From NCBI GenBank assembly GCA_913776245.1, contig CAJYLO010000020.1, forward strand, positions 108,960 through 172,959: a stretch of DNA of 64,000 nucleotides. The letters are read 5' to 3'. Source of the DNA: an uncultured Chryseobacterium sp. (GTDB lineage: Bacteria > Bacteroidota > Bacteroidia > Flavobacteriales > Weeksellaceae). The translations under genes were made by a program, and so were the position numbers. Shown here piece after piece: positions 49,843 to 58,541 of this stretch (positions within the stretch are counted from its first letter, which is position 1; the number at the start of each line of letters is the position of its first letter). The notes under the pieces were generated by a model, which worked only from the letters and a program-made list of their open reading frames with translations, ran no database searches and was not told the origin of the DNA.

Positions 49843-51603
49843 CTAGTTTTCGGATACCAATCCGCTTACATTATCTATCGAAGAGAAATTGATATCATTT
49901 TCCAGCTCCTTTTTTCTTTTCCGGATAAAGTCTGTTGGCCTGATGCCGTTAATCTCAAAGAAAAGATCGGAAAAATTTTGTCTGGAAGCAATGCCGCATT
50001 CCTTAGCCAAAGTGTCGATCGTATAATTGAGATAGATATTTTTCTCAAATAAAAGTCTCGTTATGTATCTGATTCTCAGATCACCAAGATATTTATTGAA
50101 GTTCATTCCTTTGTACTCATTGATCACATGCGAGAGGTAATTGGAATTGGTTTCCAGCTGAATAGCGAGTTTCTGAATAGTAAGGCCTTTCTGAACGAAC
50201 TGATTTTTTTCCTCAAAAACCTTGAGCTTTCTGAGCAGTTCCTCTTTAATCGTATTTGTGATGTGCGCTCTCTTATCATCAGAATTATCCTGATTAGCAT
50301 TGATGGCTGCAGGACTTTCCGGCGGTCTGTAATTATGGTTCTGCAGTTTCTGTTGCAAAAGCACATACTTCTGAAGGATATCTTTTTCCTTTTTGAATTT
50401 TTTATAAAGAATATAGACAAGAAATCCGGCAATAGTTACAAGAATGCTGATAAATATAAAACTCCATATATTGGCTTTTTCAAGCTTTCCTTTTTCTTCA
50501 AGTAAAGCATTGGTGTCGTATTCCCGGTGAACTTTTGGTGACAGATAGGAAAAGTCGCGGGAGATGATGCTGTCCGCTTTCAGAAGCTGTGTGGTGTAAA
50601 AGAGCTGTAGCTTAGGATCATTTTTGGACTTATAATGGTTAATAAGCAACTCATAATTCTCTCTCAGTTCAGGCAGTATGAACTCCTGTTTTGTAAATAT
50701 TGAATCTATTTTTTTAAAATAAGATATTGCAAGGTCTTCTTTCTTAAGAGCCAGATAACTTTTACCAATATAAAAATAATCTACTGATTCCCAGGCAAAA
50801 TCATCTTTCATGAGATGGAGCGACTGTGTGAGATATTCGATTGCAGACTCAAACCTGTTGTTGTTATATTCCGAGATGCCTTTTGCTTTAAGAAAATAAC
50901 TCCTTTCCTGAGCAAAATCCGGCTCATTGAATGTCTTAAGAAGGCCTATATTGACCAGGGAATCTACCTTGTCAAAATCTCTCATGTTTCTGTAGCAGAC
51001 AATCATTTGATGTAGACTGTTCAGGTAACCTTTTGTATTATTAAATACCTGAAATTTATGAGCTTTGGTATTATTGGACTGAGATTCGAAGTAATCCAAA
51101 CATTCTTTGAAAAGCTGTAATGCTTCCTCATTGTAACCTAAATAATTTTTTACTACACCAAGGTGATAAGAAACTTTATTTTTCAGGTAAAGGTCACCCG
51201 TATTCTTAGAATATTTATAAGCCATCAGATACTCATCCAATGCAGGCTTATATTTTTTCATATTCCCGTAATAGACACTGCCTTTTAATACGTAAGCTGT
51301 TGATATCCTGTCATCGCTGGAAGATTTATAAGCAGCATCCAGGCAGCTGTCGGCGTATTTTAATTTTCTGTCAAGGGATTTTGTATAGTAAACCGCATCT
51401 CGGTAAGCCTGGAAAAGTTCAGCATATTTTTCCTCTTTTTTGGCTTTCTTGATATAAGGGTTAAGATAGAAAAAGGCTCTGGAATCATTTTCAGAAAAAC
51501 TTTCATAACCTTTTCTGAAATCCTCATAAGTCTTTGGGACTGTGTCTTTAGAAAAAACATAGCCGGAATAAAGAAACAATATGATAAAGCACAAATTTTT
51601 CAT
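49843..51603 (-). CDS. TPR-sensor transcription regulator with AraC-type DNA-binding domain
   Basis: 586 residues from the ATG at 51603. Signal sequence (MKNLCFIILFLYSGYVFS), TPR-like repeats (about 45-340), one transmembrane helix (about 378-398, FIFISILVTIAGFLVYILY), a coiled linker, and an AraC HTH domain (about 475-570; LNYTIDTLAKECGIASRQNF). An external signal may be passed through the membrane to DNA. Upstream in-frame starts at 51624-51639 are possible, but 51639 falls inside the -7 box. Target genes are unknown. Confidence 0.88.
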   Translation of the reverse strand: MKNLCFIILFLYSGYVFSKDTVPKTYEDFRKGYESFSENDSRAFFYLNPYIKKAKKEEKYAELFQAYRDAVYYTKSLDRKLKYADSCLDAAYKSSSDDRISTAYVLKGSVYYGNMKKYKPALDEYLMAYKYSKNTGDLYLKNKVSYHLGVVKNYLGYNEEALQLFKECLDYFESQSNNTKAHKFQVFNNTKGYLNSLHQMIVCYRNMRDFDKVDSLVNIGLLKTFNEPDFAQERSYFLKAKGISEYNNNRFESAIEYLTQSLHLMKDDFAWESVDYFYIGKSYLALKKEDLAISYFKKIDSIFTKQEFILPELRENYELLINHYKSKNDPKLQLFYTTQLLKADSIISRDFSYLSPKVHREYDTNALLEEKGKLEKANIWSFIFISILVTIAGFLVYILYKKFKKEKDILQKYVLLQQKLQNHNYRPPESPAAINANQDNSDDKRAHITNTIKEELLRKLKVFEEKNQFVQKGLTIQKLAIQLETNSNYLSHVINEYKGMNFNKYLGDLRIRYITRLLFEKNIYLNYTIDTLAKECGIASRQNFSDLFFEINGIRPTDFIRKRKKELENDINFSSIDNVSGLVSEN

Positions 51604-51636
51604 TAAAATTTTTTTGAGCTTCATCATTTGTGTGTA

Positions 51637-51644
51637 CAAAAGTA
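51637..51644 (-). promoter_or_regulatory. -7 box of the AraC-TPR regulator gene
   Basis: The plus strand CAAAAGTA is TACTTTTG on the minus strand, a perfect box. It excludes a start at 51639 and favours 51603 or the ATGATG at 51622-51627. Confidence 0.6.
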
Positions 51645-51895
51645 CGAAAATCTAAATTATAATACATTATTAATGACAAAAAAAATGCCGTAACCTTATT
51701 TATGGTTCGTTTTATTTAAAGATCTGATTGTTAATTGTTTATTGATGTATTAATTTATGAATTAGGACGTCAGAATTCCAAAATCGAGACAATAAAAGCT
51801 TTCGCACTTCAAAATTAGGATATACTTTCGTATCAGGAAATGAGAATAAAATCTTTCTTTTGTAAACTTTTAAAAATTTAAAATTATTTATCCAT

Positions 51896-52129
51896 ATGAA
51901 AAAGTTCGTTTCAATCTTAGCTATTGCATTTGTATCTCTAAACTTTGTTTCTTGCCGTCAAGATGATGCAGCATCTGACATAGAAGTTGCTTCTGCTCCT
52001 CAGCCAAGAACTAATTATAATAAGAATGGTGATACTATTAAAACTGATTCCACAGCAGCGAATACAAGTGCATTACAGAGACCGGAAGTAGATCCGGATC
52101 CACCGGTAAAAGATGGAACTAGATGGTAG
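51896..52129 (+). CDS. Small lipoprotein
   Basis: 77 residues. Lipobox LNFVSC (Cys about 20), followed by RQDD, a polar segment, and a Pro/Asp-rich end (RPEVDPDPPVKDGTRW). Its layout resembles the 66-residue lipoprotein at 21761. Function unknown. It has a 256-base upstream gap with no other gene. Confidence 0.7.
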   Translation: MKKFVSILAIAFVSLNFVSCRQDDAASDIEVASAPQPRTNYNKNGDTIKTDSTAANTSALQRPEVDPDPPVKDGTRW

Positions 52130-52268
52130 TCAAAACTTATTAAACATTCATTCTATACACAATTTTCTGCCTCAATTTATCAATATGAATTGGGGCAGAT
52201 TCTGAGAATGTGTGAAATCGATTACTTAGTTTATCTTTTTTATGATTATTGTCATGACTATATCTCTC

Positions 52269-53078
52269 ATGAAAAAAACGAGCGTTACATTATTACTTTT
52301 TTCACTCACCTGCCTACACGCTCAGGTTGGTATTAATACTAAAAATCCGCTGGCCACTCTGGAAGTCCACAGGTCTGAGCTTGCAAACGTTCCGGATGGG
52401 ATCATACCTCCGAGGATCTCTGCAGATTCTCTTCAGCTGAAAGATCATCTTTACGGATCTGCCCAGAATGGTGCAATGATCTATATCACAAAGCCTACCA
52501 CCAAAAGCACAGGCAGAACAAGCCAGATGACAAGTTCCGGCTATTATGTTTATGATTCCGCCCAAACCAATCAGGATAAAAGTACCGGAGCATGGAAGAA
52601 AATGTCTAATGATCCTAACGCATTTGCGGCCAGTAGTATTTCACCAGTTTCGTTTACTGCAGTTTCGGCAAAGAATAACTTTCAGGGAATCCAGTTTGAT
52701 TCTGCTTTTAATAATGTAACCGGTGCGGAATATCTTGACGGAAATCAGTATGTGGTCCCCGAAACCGGGTTATATGTGGTCAATTATTATGTCAATTTTG
52801 ATTCATTATCTTTAAAAATGTCCGAGGTTCCAAGTCTTGCAATTATGAAAGCCGGGTCCGACAAAAATTTATCATTATTGTCTGCAAGACCATTTGGTAA
52901 TATTATTCCACAAAGCGGAAAGTCTGATCTTGCTCAGGTCACGCCACAGGCTTCTGTAAACCATATTTATAACTTAAAAAAAGGTGAGAGACTCAGCTTT
53001 GGTCTTATAATTGCAGGTGGGAATGCGTCCAATTTCGGAAAAGCATCTTCAGAAATATCAATTTATAAAATAAAATAA
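52269..53078 (+). CDS. Secreted protein with a C1q/TNF-like C-terminal domain
   Basis: 269 residues from the ATG at 52269, where a signal peptide starts (MKKTSVTLLLFSLTCLHAQ); an in-frame ATG at 52242 is less likely. The mature start VGINTKNPLATLEVHRS is typical of flavobacterial surface and tail-fibre-like proteins. Residues about 125-268 (NNFQGIQFDSAF, ETGLYVVNYYVNFD and ISIYKIK at the end) resemble the C1q jelly-roll fold. Possible adhesin; the fold call is by pattern only. Confidence 0.78.
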   Translation: MKKTSVTLLLFSLTCLHAQVGINTKNPLATLEVHRSELANVPDGIIPPRISADSLQLKDHLYGSAQNGAMIYITKPTTKSTGRTSQMTSSGYYVYDSAQTNQDKSTGAWKKMSNDPNAFAASSISPVSFTAVSAKNNFQGIQFDSAFNNVTGAEYLDGNQYVVPETGLYVVNYYVNFDSLSLKMSEVPSLAIMKAGSDKNLSLLSARPFGNIIPQSGKSDLAQVTPQASVNHIYNLKKGERLSFGLIIAGGNASNFGKASSEISIYKIK

Positions 53079-53085
53079 AAATATT

Positions 53086-53232
53086 ATGTCTAGATTTAAT
53101 AATGTAGTCGTGGGAAAATTCGTAGGCATTTCTTTATTCGTTTTACGAATTTGTTTTGGCGACAGAATATTCCGTAAAAAACCCAATTACCAAAAAAGTT
53201 TATCTACTTTTGCAGGAAATCAAACTGTATGA
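53086..53232 (+). CDS. Possible 48-residue protein overlapping the cvfB start
   Basis: ATG at 53086, stop TGA at 53230-53232; ATGA overlaps the next start at 53229, the pattern of translational coupling. The product is short and basic (MSRFNNVVVGKFVGISLFVL at the start). The cvfB -7 box lies inside it. It is either a small upstream gene or a chance frame. Confidence 0.3.
   Translation: MSRFNNVVVGKFVGISLFVLRICFGDRIFRKKPNYQKSLSTFAGNQTV
53205..53212 (+). promoter_or_regulatory. -7 box of cvfB
   Basis: TACTTTTG, a perfect match, lies 16 bases before the cvfB ATG at 53229. Confidence 0.6.
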
Positions 53233-54053
53233 AGCCAGGACAAACTCAGACACTTAAAATATCCGAAAAAATATCTTCAGGATTCATTCTGAAAGATGAT
53301 GAAGGCGAAAAAGCTTTTATCCAGAAAGTTTTTGCAGATGATTCATGGGAAATTGGAAATGAAGTGGATGTGTTTGTATATCAGGAAGAAGGAAACTTGA
53401 AAGCTACTACAGAACGAGCCAATGCGGAAATAGGAGAATTTGCAGTCATGACCTGTGTGCAGAGTCTGCCAAGCGGCGCTTTTATGGATTGGGGAATCAT
53501 CAAAGACCTTTTTATACCATATAAACAGCAGAAATCTAAAATAGTAGAAGGTAAGCGTTATCTTGTGCATGTATATATAGATGATGCAACAGGTCTGATC
53601 ACAGGTACAACAAAGTTTAAGCGAAACCCTCAGTATGATCATTTGCCCTTCCAAAAAGGGGATAAAGTTGATCTTATTATGATGAACGAATCCGAATTGG
53701 GATGGAATGTCGTCATTAACAAAAAATATATCGGGTTGATCTATGCATCCGACATTTTTAAAAAGCTTTATCCGCTTTCTGAAGAAGCCGGTTATATCAA
53801 AGCCATCCGTGAAGATGGTAAAATAGATGTTACACTGCAGCCGGAAGGCTTTGAAAACGTAGATGAGTTCAAGCAAAAAATCATTGATAAGCTTAATGAT
53901 AGTTACGGTTTGCTTTACCTTTCCGATAAATCTTCTCCGGATGAGATAAAAGATGAACTGCAGATGAGCAAAAAGAATTTCAAAAAAGCCATCGGAAGTC
54001 TCTATAAAGATAAAGTCATTGAGATTCTTGAAGACAGAATCAGGCTTTTGTAA
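53229..54053 (+). CDS. cvfB: CvfB-family S1-domain RNA-binding protein
   Basis: 274 residues. Three S1-like domains are followed by a winged helix. FAVMTCVQSLPSGAFMDWGI-type residues and DLFIPYKQQ mark the second S1 domain. LGWNVVINKKYIGLIYASDIF is the third. The tail (MSKKNFKKAIGSLYKDKVIEI) is the winged helix with the typical KxxFKxAIG motif. Family members regulate virulence or RNA binding in other bacteria; the role here is unknown. Confidence 0.88.
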   Translation: MKPGQTQTLKISEKISSGFILKDDEGEKAFIQKVFADDSWEIGNEVDVFVYQEEGNLKATTERANAEIGEFAVMTCVQSLPSGAFMDWGIIKDLFIPYKQQKSKIVEGKRYLVHVYIDDATGLITGTTKFKRNPQYDHLPFQKGDKVDLIMMNESELGWNVVINKKYIGLIYASDIFKKLYPLSEEAGYIKAIREDGKIDVTLQPEGFENVDEFKQKIIDKLNDSYGLLYLSDKSSPDEIKDELQMSKKNFKKAIGSLYKDKVIEILEDRIRLL

Positions 54054-54144
54054 ATCTCTATGCAAAATATCAGTTTTCTGGGTTTTTAAAAATTTATTCG
54101 GTTATTGGAATCGTTTTTGAATCTGAAAAATGAAATCTGAAACG

Positions 54145-55044
54145 ATGAAAAAAATTCTCATCAGCGGCGCAACCGGTCTTGTAGGAAAGAAACTTTCGCA
54201 AAAACTATATGAATGTGGCTATCAGGTAGAAATACTTGTTCGGTCTAAAAAGGAAAAAACCAATTTCAGGTCTTACCTCTGGAATTACGAAAAAAAATAT
54301 CTGGAAGAAGGTGCGCTAGATAATACATTTATATTCATTCATCTTGCTGGTGCATCAATTAGCAACCGATGGACAGAATCTTATAAAAAAGAAATTTATA
54401 CCAGCAGGATAGATTCTGCTCAGTTTATCTATGATAGGATGAAAGAAAAAGAAATTCATCCCGAAGCCGTTATTTCATCATCCGCAGTCGGTTTTTACGG
54501 ACAGATGACTTCCGAGCATATTTTTTCTGAAAATGATATTCCCGATGAAGATTTCCTGGGAAATGTCTGTACGGACTGGGAACTGAAAGCAATTCAGTTT
54601 GAGGATCTGGGAAGCAGGGTAGTACGCGTACGGACGGCAACGGTTCTTGCTGAAAAAGGAGGAGCTCTGGAAGCATTAAGAAAGCCCATCGATTACTATA
54701 TCGGAGCAGCTTTAGGTGATGGTAAACAATACTTTCCGTGGATTCATATTGATGATCTGGTAAAAATATACCTTAAGGCTGTTGAAGATGTATCTATGAA
54801 CGGTGCCTATAATGCATCTGCACCGGAATTTGTAAATAATGAGACGCTCACACAAAAAATAGCGTCACACCTTGGGAAAAAAATCATCTTACCCAATATT
54901 CCGAAATTTATAATTAAAACCATTCTTGGCGAGATGTCTGTCATAGCTTTGGAAGGCAGCAGGATCTCTTCAGAAAAGATTGAAAATTCCGGATTTAATT
55001 TCAAATATAAAATATTGGACGATGCACTTTCTGATGTGCTGTAG
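54145..55044 (+). CDS. TIGR01777-type NAD-dependent epimerase
   Basis: 299 residues from the ATG at 54145 (a start at 54130 adds 5). It has a Rossmann N-terminus, ILISGATGLVGKKLSQKL. IHLAGASISNRWT and AVISSSAVGFYG are the family motifs, and GDGKQYFPWIHIDDLVKIY is its signature. Family members relate to cell division inhibitor SulA-like annotations, which are not supported as true function. It converges with the S41 protease gene, with 1 base between. Confidence 0.85.
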   Translation: MKKILISGATGLVGKKLSQKLYECGYQVEILVRSKKEKTNFRSYLWNYEKKYLEEGALDNTFIFIHLAGASISNRWTESYKKEIYTSRIDSAQFIYDRMKEKEIHPEAVISSSAVGFYGQMTSEHIFSENDIPDEDFLGNVCTDWELKAIQFEDLGSRVVRVRTATVLAEKGGALEALRKPIDYYIGAALGDGKQYFPWIHIDDLVKIYLKAVEDVSMNGAYNASAPEFVNNETLTQKIASHLGKKIILPNIPKFIIKTILGEMSVIALEGSRISSEKIENSGFNFKYKILDDALSDVL

Positions 55045-55045
55045 A

Positions 55046-56596
55046 TTACTCATTATTCATTTTTTCGCTCACCGACCTCCGGAAGTTGATATCATCCAAA
55101 ACCCATTTAAGAATCTTATCTTCAGATGAAGTGAGGTTTCCAAAATCGGGATCTACCGGAAAATCCGGAATAACGCCCCGGCTTTCATTCTCGAATTCAA
55201 TATTAGGACGGATCAGGAAAAGCCCGATCGGAAGAATAAGTTTTGAATTAGGCAAAGTAACCGTATTATTCACGCCGGAAACCGTGCCGTCATTGGCGCC
55301 GCCGGTTTCCTCGCCCACAATGACAGCCCTTTTTTCATATTTTAATTTAGCCGATAAAATGGCCGATGCCGAAAAACTCGCACCATTTACCAAAACATAG
55401 ATCTTTCCCCTGAAAGCATTCGCTTTTGGTCTTGTAGGTCTGGATGCAAATTCTCTAAAATAATAACGCTGATCCTTTTTAGATGATAAAAAATAGTTGC
55501 CTGCCAGAAAAAACGGATAGCCAACTGCCGTAAAAATGGATGAAAAAACGGTTTGTCCCCGGAAATAATTCTGATGCATTCCGGATGTTTTCGAAGTCAT
55601 TTCCGGAACTTTTATCAAGGTGAATTTTTTGTCTGACAGGTAAGAATACAGTGTATTGATCTCGGAAAGCGATCCGCCAAGATTATCCCTGATATCAAGA
55701 ATTAGATACTCTGAGCCGGCTTTTTTAATTTTAGCAAATGATTCTGAATAGAATGCTCTGGAAAGTGTTGCCGAGAATGTTTTTATCCTGATGTAGGCAA
55801 TACTGCTGTCACTTTTCAGAAATTTCAGACTTCTGTTATAGCTTTTGGAATCAAGATCATAATCCCGGACTTTCTGGAAAGTGGTCACTTTTTGCTGTAC
55901 TTTATCCTTTGTCAGTTCCTGATCCGTTTTTTTCTGTCTTCGGATTATAATGTCAGATATTTTATTATCCGTTTTTGTAACGAGTTTTGCGCTGTCCAGA
56001 TAACCGTTTTCCAATGTATAAAAGTTGAAAAAGGCAAGATTCATAAAGTATTTCTGAAAGGTTTTATTGTAACCGTCTGAGCTGAAAAGCTTTCTGTATC
56101 TGTCCGTGAGGTCGGAAACGTTTTCGCTGTTGATTTTCAGAATTTCAGTTCCCGGCTTTATATTTCCGACATTCTGTTTGTTTTGCGTTACAAACATCCT
56201 GTTGTCTATAATTTTGTATTCCATCATTGCAAAAAGCGGTTTTTTTGTCTTTAATTCTTTTTGCTCAGATTTTGAATATTGTCTTGGTAATGCTCTCAGC
56301 CGGAGATGTCCTTCATTAATACTGGCAATTACCGGCGATAATCTGAAATAAAACTGATTAGGAGTCAGAGGTTCGGTGATGCTTTGTTTCAGGCTGTCAA
56401 ATTTTTGATCGAGTTGCGGTTTGGAAATATACCAATAAAGATGGGGATGAAATCTCTGAAGTTTTTTATAGGCAAAATCGACATCCTTTTTCAATTCGGA
56501 AGACTGTATTTTCTTTTCCAGAAAAAGATTGTTTTTCCTTGCAGAACTGCAGGAAAAAACGATCAATAAGGATAAACAGATTAATACAAACCTCAT
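55046..56596 (-). CDS. S41 family peptidase, lipoprotein
   Basis: 516 residues. Lipobox LIVFSC (Cys about 16). The N-terminal helical part leads to a PDZ-like segment (about 120-160), then the catalytic domain. YVLVNGASFSASAILSAKL carries the Ser nucleophile, and AVIVGEETGGANDGTV the tail-protease Lys/Glu region. LILDIRDNLGGSLSEI is the usual preceding motif. It is a C-terminal processing type protease in the periplasm or outer membrane. Confidence 0.88.
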   Translation of the reverse strand: MRFVLICLSLLIVFSCSSARKNNLFLEKKIQSSELKKDVDFAYKKLQRFHPHLYWYISKPQLDQKFDSLKQSITEPLTPNQFYFRLSPVIASINEGHLRLRALPRQYSKSEQKELKTKKPLFAMMEYKIIDNRMFVTQNKQNVGNIKPGTEILKINSENVSDLTDRYRKLFSSDGYNKTFQKYFMNLAFFNFYTLENGYLDSAKLVTKTDNKISDIIIRRQKKTDQELTKDKVQQKVTTFQKVRDYDLDSKSYNRSLKFLKSDSSIAYIRIKTFSATLSRAFYSESFAKIKKAGSEYLILDIRDNLGGSLSEINTLYSYLSDKKFTLIKVPEMTSKTSGMHQNYFRGQTVFSSIFTAVGYPFFLAGNYFLSSKKDQRYYFREFASRPTRPKANAFRGKIYVLVNGASFSASAILSAKLKYEKRAVIVGEETGGANDGTVSGVNNTVTLPNSKLILPIGLFLIRPNIEFENESRGVIPDFPVDPDFGNLTSSEDKILKWVLDDINFRRSVSEKMNNE

Positions 56597-56673
56597 TATC
56601 TTATTTTATGGATAAATGATTAAAGTCTTCTATCTTTTTTCTATTCACTTTCATCTAATAAATAAGTGTGAAA

Positions 56674-57705
56674 TTACAGATTTTTGATGGCAGTTATAAA
56701 GTCATCGGTAATATTATCCGGCGTTGCCCAAGATGTAATGATCCGAATGGCAGAATGCTCTTGATCCACTTTTTTCCAGATGTAGAAATTAAAATTTTTG
56801 GATAATTTTTCGATTTGAGAATTATTGAGAATCGGGAAAATCTGATTGGTGAATGTTTCTGATAAGAATTGAAAACCTTTCTTCTGAAATGCGGATTTGA
56901 TTTTCATTGCCTGGATATTGGAATGTTTTGCCAGGTCAAAATACAGGTCATTTTTCATCAGTTCCGAAAACTGAATGCCCAGCAATCTTCCTTTTGCCAG
57001 CATTGCGCCTTTCTGCTTGATATGAAACCCAAATTCTTCTTTCAGCTTGTTATTGGTAATAATAATCGCTTCGCCCAAAAGCGCTCCGTTTTTTGTTCCT
57101 CCGAGATAAAAAACGTCGGTCAAGTTGGCAATATCTTCTAATGTCAGATCATTGATTTCGGAAGTCATAGCTTGTCCCAATCTGGCACCATCCATAAAAA
57201 GGTACAGATCATTGGCTTTACAAAACTCAGACAGTTCCTGTAATTCTTTTTTGAGATAAATCGTTCCGATTTCTGTAGAGTTAGAGATGTAAACCAACTT
57301 TTGTTTCACCTGGTGCGGCTTATTAGTATGCGAATCCAGAACGGACTGAATATGTTCCGGTTTCAGTTTTCCATCTGAAGTCATAATTCCGTGAACTTTA
57401 TGACCTGTGGCTTCAATAGCGCCGGTTTCATTAGTGAAAATATGACCTGTCTCTGCAGAAATAACGCTTTCGTGTGGACGAAGAATAGAAGAAATTACAA
57501 GCAAGTTAGCCTGTGTTCCACCGCTCACAAAATGAATGTCGGCATCGGTGTTATTCATCTTTTGTTTGATTAACAGTCTGGCTTCTTCACAATAATCATC
57601 ATAGCCGTAGCCGTTTTGCTGAACAAGATTTGTTCTCATTAATGCTTCTAAGATGATAGGATGACAACCTTCTGAATAATCGTTTTTGAAAGAATAGTTC
57701 TTCAT
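56674..57705 (-). CDS. Low-specificity L-threonine aldolase family enzyme
   Basis: 343 residues from the ATG at 57705 (the in-frame ATG at 57768 is upstream of the conserved start). Fold-type I PLP enzyme: FVSGGTQANLLVISSILRP, DGARLGQAMTSEINDL and PLP Lys in YLGGTKNGALLGEAI. It cleaves threonine or allo-threonine to glycine and acetaldehyde. A DtxR regulator gene is divergent 152 bp upstream. Confidence 0.88.
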   Translation of the reverse strand: MKNYSFKNDYSEGCHPIILEALMRTNLVQQNGYGYDDYCEEARLLIKQKMNNTDADIHFVSGGTQANLLVISSILRPHESVISAETGHIFTNETGAIEATGHKVHGIMTSDGKLKPEHIQSVLDSHTNKPHQVKQKLVYISNSTEIGTIYLKKELQELSEFCKANDLYLFMDGARLGQAMTSEINDLTLEDIANLTDVFYLGGTKNGALLGEAIIITNNKLKEEFGFHIKQKGAMLAKGRLLGIQFSELMKNDLYFDLAKHSNIQAMKIKSAFQKKGFQFLSETFTNQIFPILNNSQIEKLSKNFNFYIWKKVDQEHSAIRIITSWATPDNITDDFITAIKNL

Positions 57706-57844
57706 TGTTTCTTCGTCGTAATATGATGTAAAGTTAGGTATTTTGTTGTGAGAACGGACTCGCACCATATATAAATCTTACATGTATTTAAATTTTTGGA
57801 CTTATAATTGTTAGAATAAAAATAAATTTCTCCTAACTTTTGTT

Positions 57845-57852
57845 TAAATTTG
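57845..57852 (+). promoter_or_regulatory. -7 box of the DtxR gene, next to the start codon
   Basis: TAAATTTG is a perfect match ending 4 bases before the ATG at 57857, so the message may be leaderless. A TAACTTTTG at 57834-57842 is a weaker alternative with a 3-base gap. Confidence 0.45.
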
Positions 57853-57856
57853 GACT

Positions 57857-58504
57857 ATGAATTCCTTAACTGAAGAAAATTACCTCAAAGCACTTTATCA
57901 TCTTGTCAATGAGAATGATGAAGTCTCTGTGAATGACCTGAGCCGGCAGCTGAATATCAAAATGCCGTCGGTCAATAGTATGATAAAAAAATTTGCAGAT
58001 AAAAAATGGGTAAAATATGAATCTTACAAGCCGATCAAATTAACCGAATCCGGAAAAAAAGAAGCTTCGCTGATTGTGAGAAAACACCGTTTGACAGAAA
58101 TGTTTCTGGTAGAAAAAATGGGCTTTGGCTGGGAAAACGTTCATGAAATTGCCGAACAGCTGGAACATATTCATTCTGAAGTTTTTTTTGATAAAATGGA
58201 TGAAATTCTGAATCATCCTAAGGTAGATCCGCACGGCGAACCTATTCCGGACAAAGATGGAAATGTGATCCGGCCGGATCTTAAAAAGCTCAGCAAATGC
58301 AAAGAAAATGATAAGGTGGAGCTTGCTTCTGTAACAACTTCTTCGGAAGAATTTCTTAACTTTCTTAACAAAAGAAATCTGAGTCTTGGGACTGAAATCA
58401 AGGTTTTGCAAAAAGAGGATTTTGATCAGTCTATGAAAGTTTTCTACAATAATCAGGAGGAAAATTTCAGTAAAACCGTCTGTGACAGATTGTTGGTAAA
58501 GTAA
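57857..58504 (+). CDS. DtxR/MntR family metal-dependent regulator
   Basis: 215 residues. An N-terminal winged helix (1-65; VNDLSRQLNIKMPSVNSMI), the dimerisation/metal domain (about 70-140; KHRLTEMFLVEKMGFGWENVH and HIHSEVFFDKMDEILNHPK, with His and Glu metal ligands), and a C-terminal SH3-like/FeoA domain (about 145-215). It represses iron or manganese uptake genes when metal is bound. Iron versus manganese cannot be told. Confidence 0.9.
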   Translation: MNSLTEENYLKALYHLVNENDEVSVNDLSRQLNIKMPSVNSMIKKFADKKWVKYESYKPIKLTESGKKEASLIVRKHRLTEMFLVEKMGFGWENVHEIAEQLEHIHSEVFFDKMDEILNHPKVDPHGEPIPDKDGNVIRPDLKKLSKCKENDKVELASVTTSSEEFLNFLNKRNLSLGTEIKVLQKEDFDQSMKVFYNNQEENFSKTVCDRLLVK

Positions 58505-58535
58505 AAAAGAGACTTAAGTTTTAAGTCTCTTTTTG
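58505..58535. terminator. Bidirectional terminator between dtxR and dnaJ
   Basis: AAAAGAGACTTAA (58505-58517) pairs with TTAAGTCTCTTTT (58521-58533), a 13-bp perfect stem around GTT. It ends both converging genes. Confidence 0.9.
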
Positions 58536-58541
58536 TATTCT

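Noticed and set aside
53343..54065. Minus-strand 240-residue frame over cvfB
   Set aside because: It is antisense to a well-supported CvfB protein and is Phe/Ile-rich with no family match.
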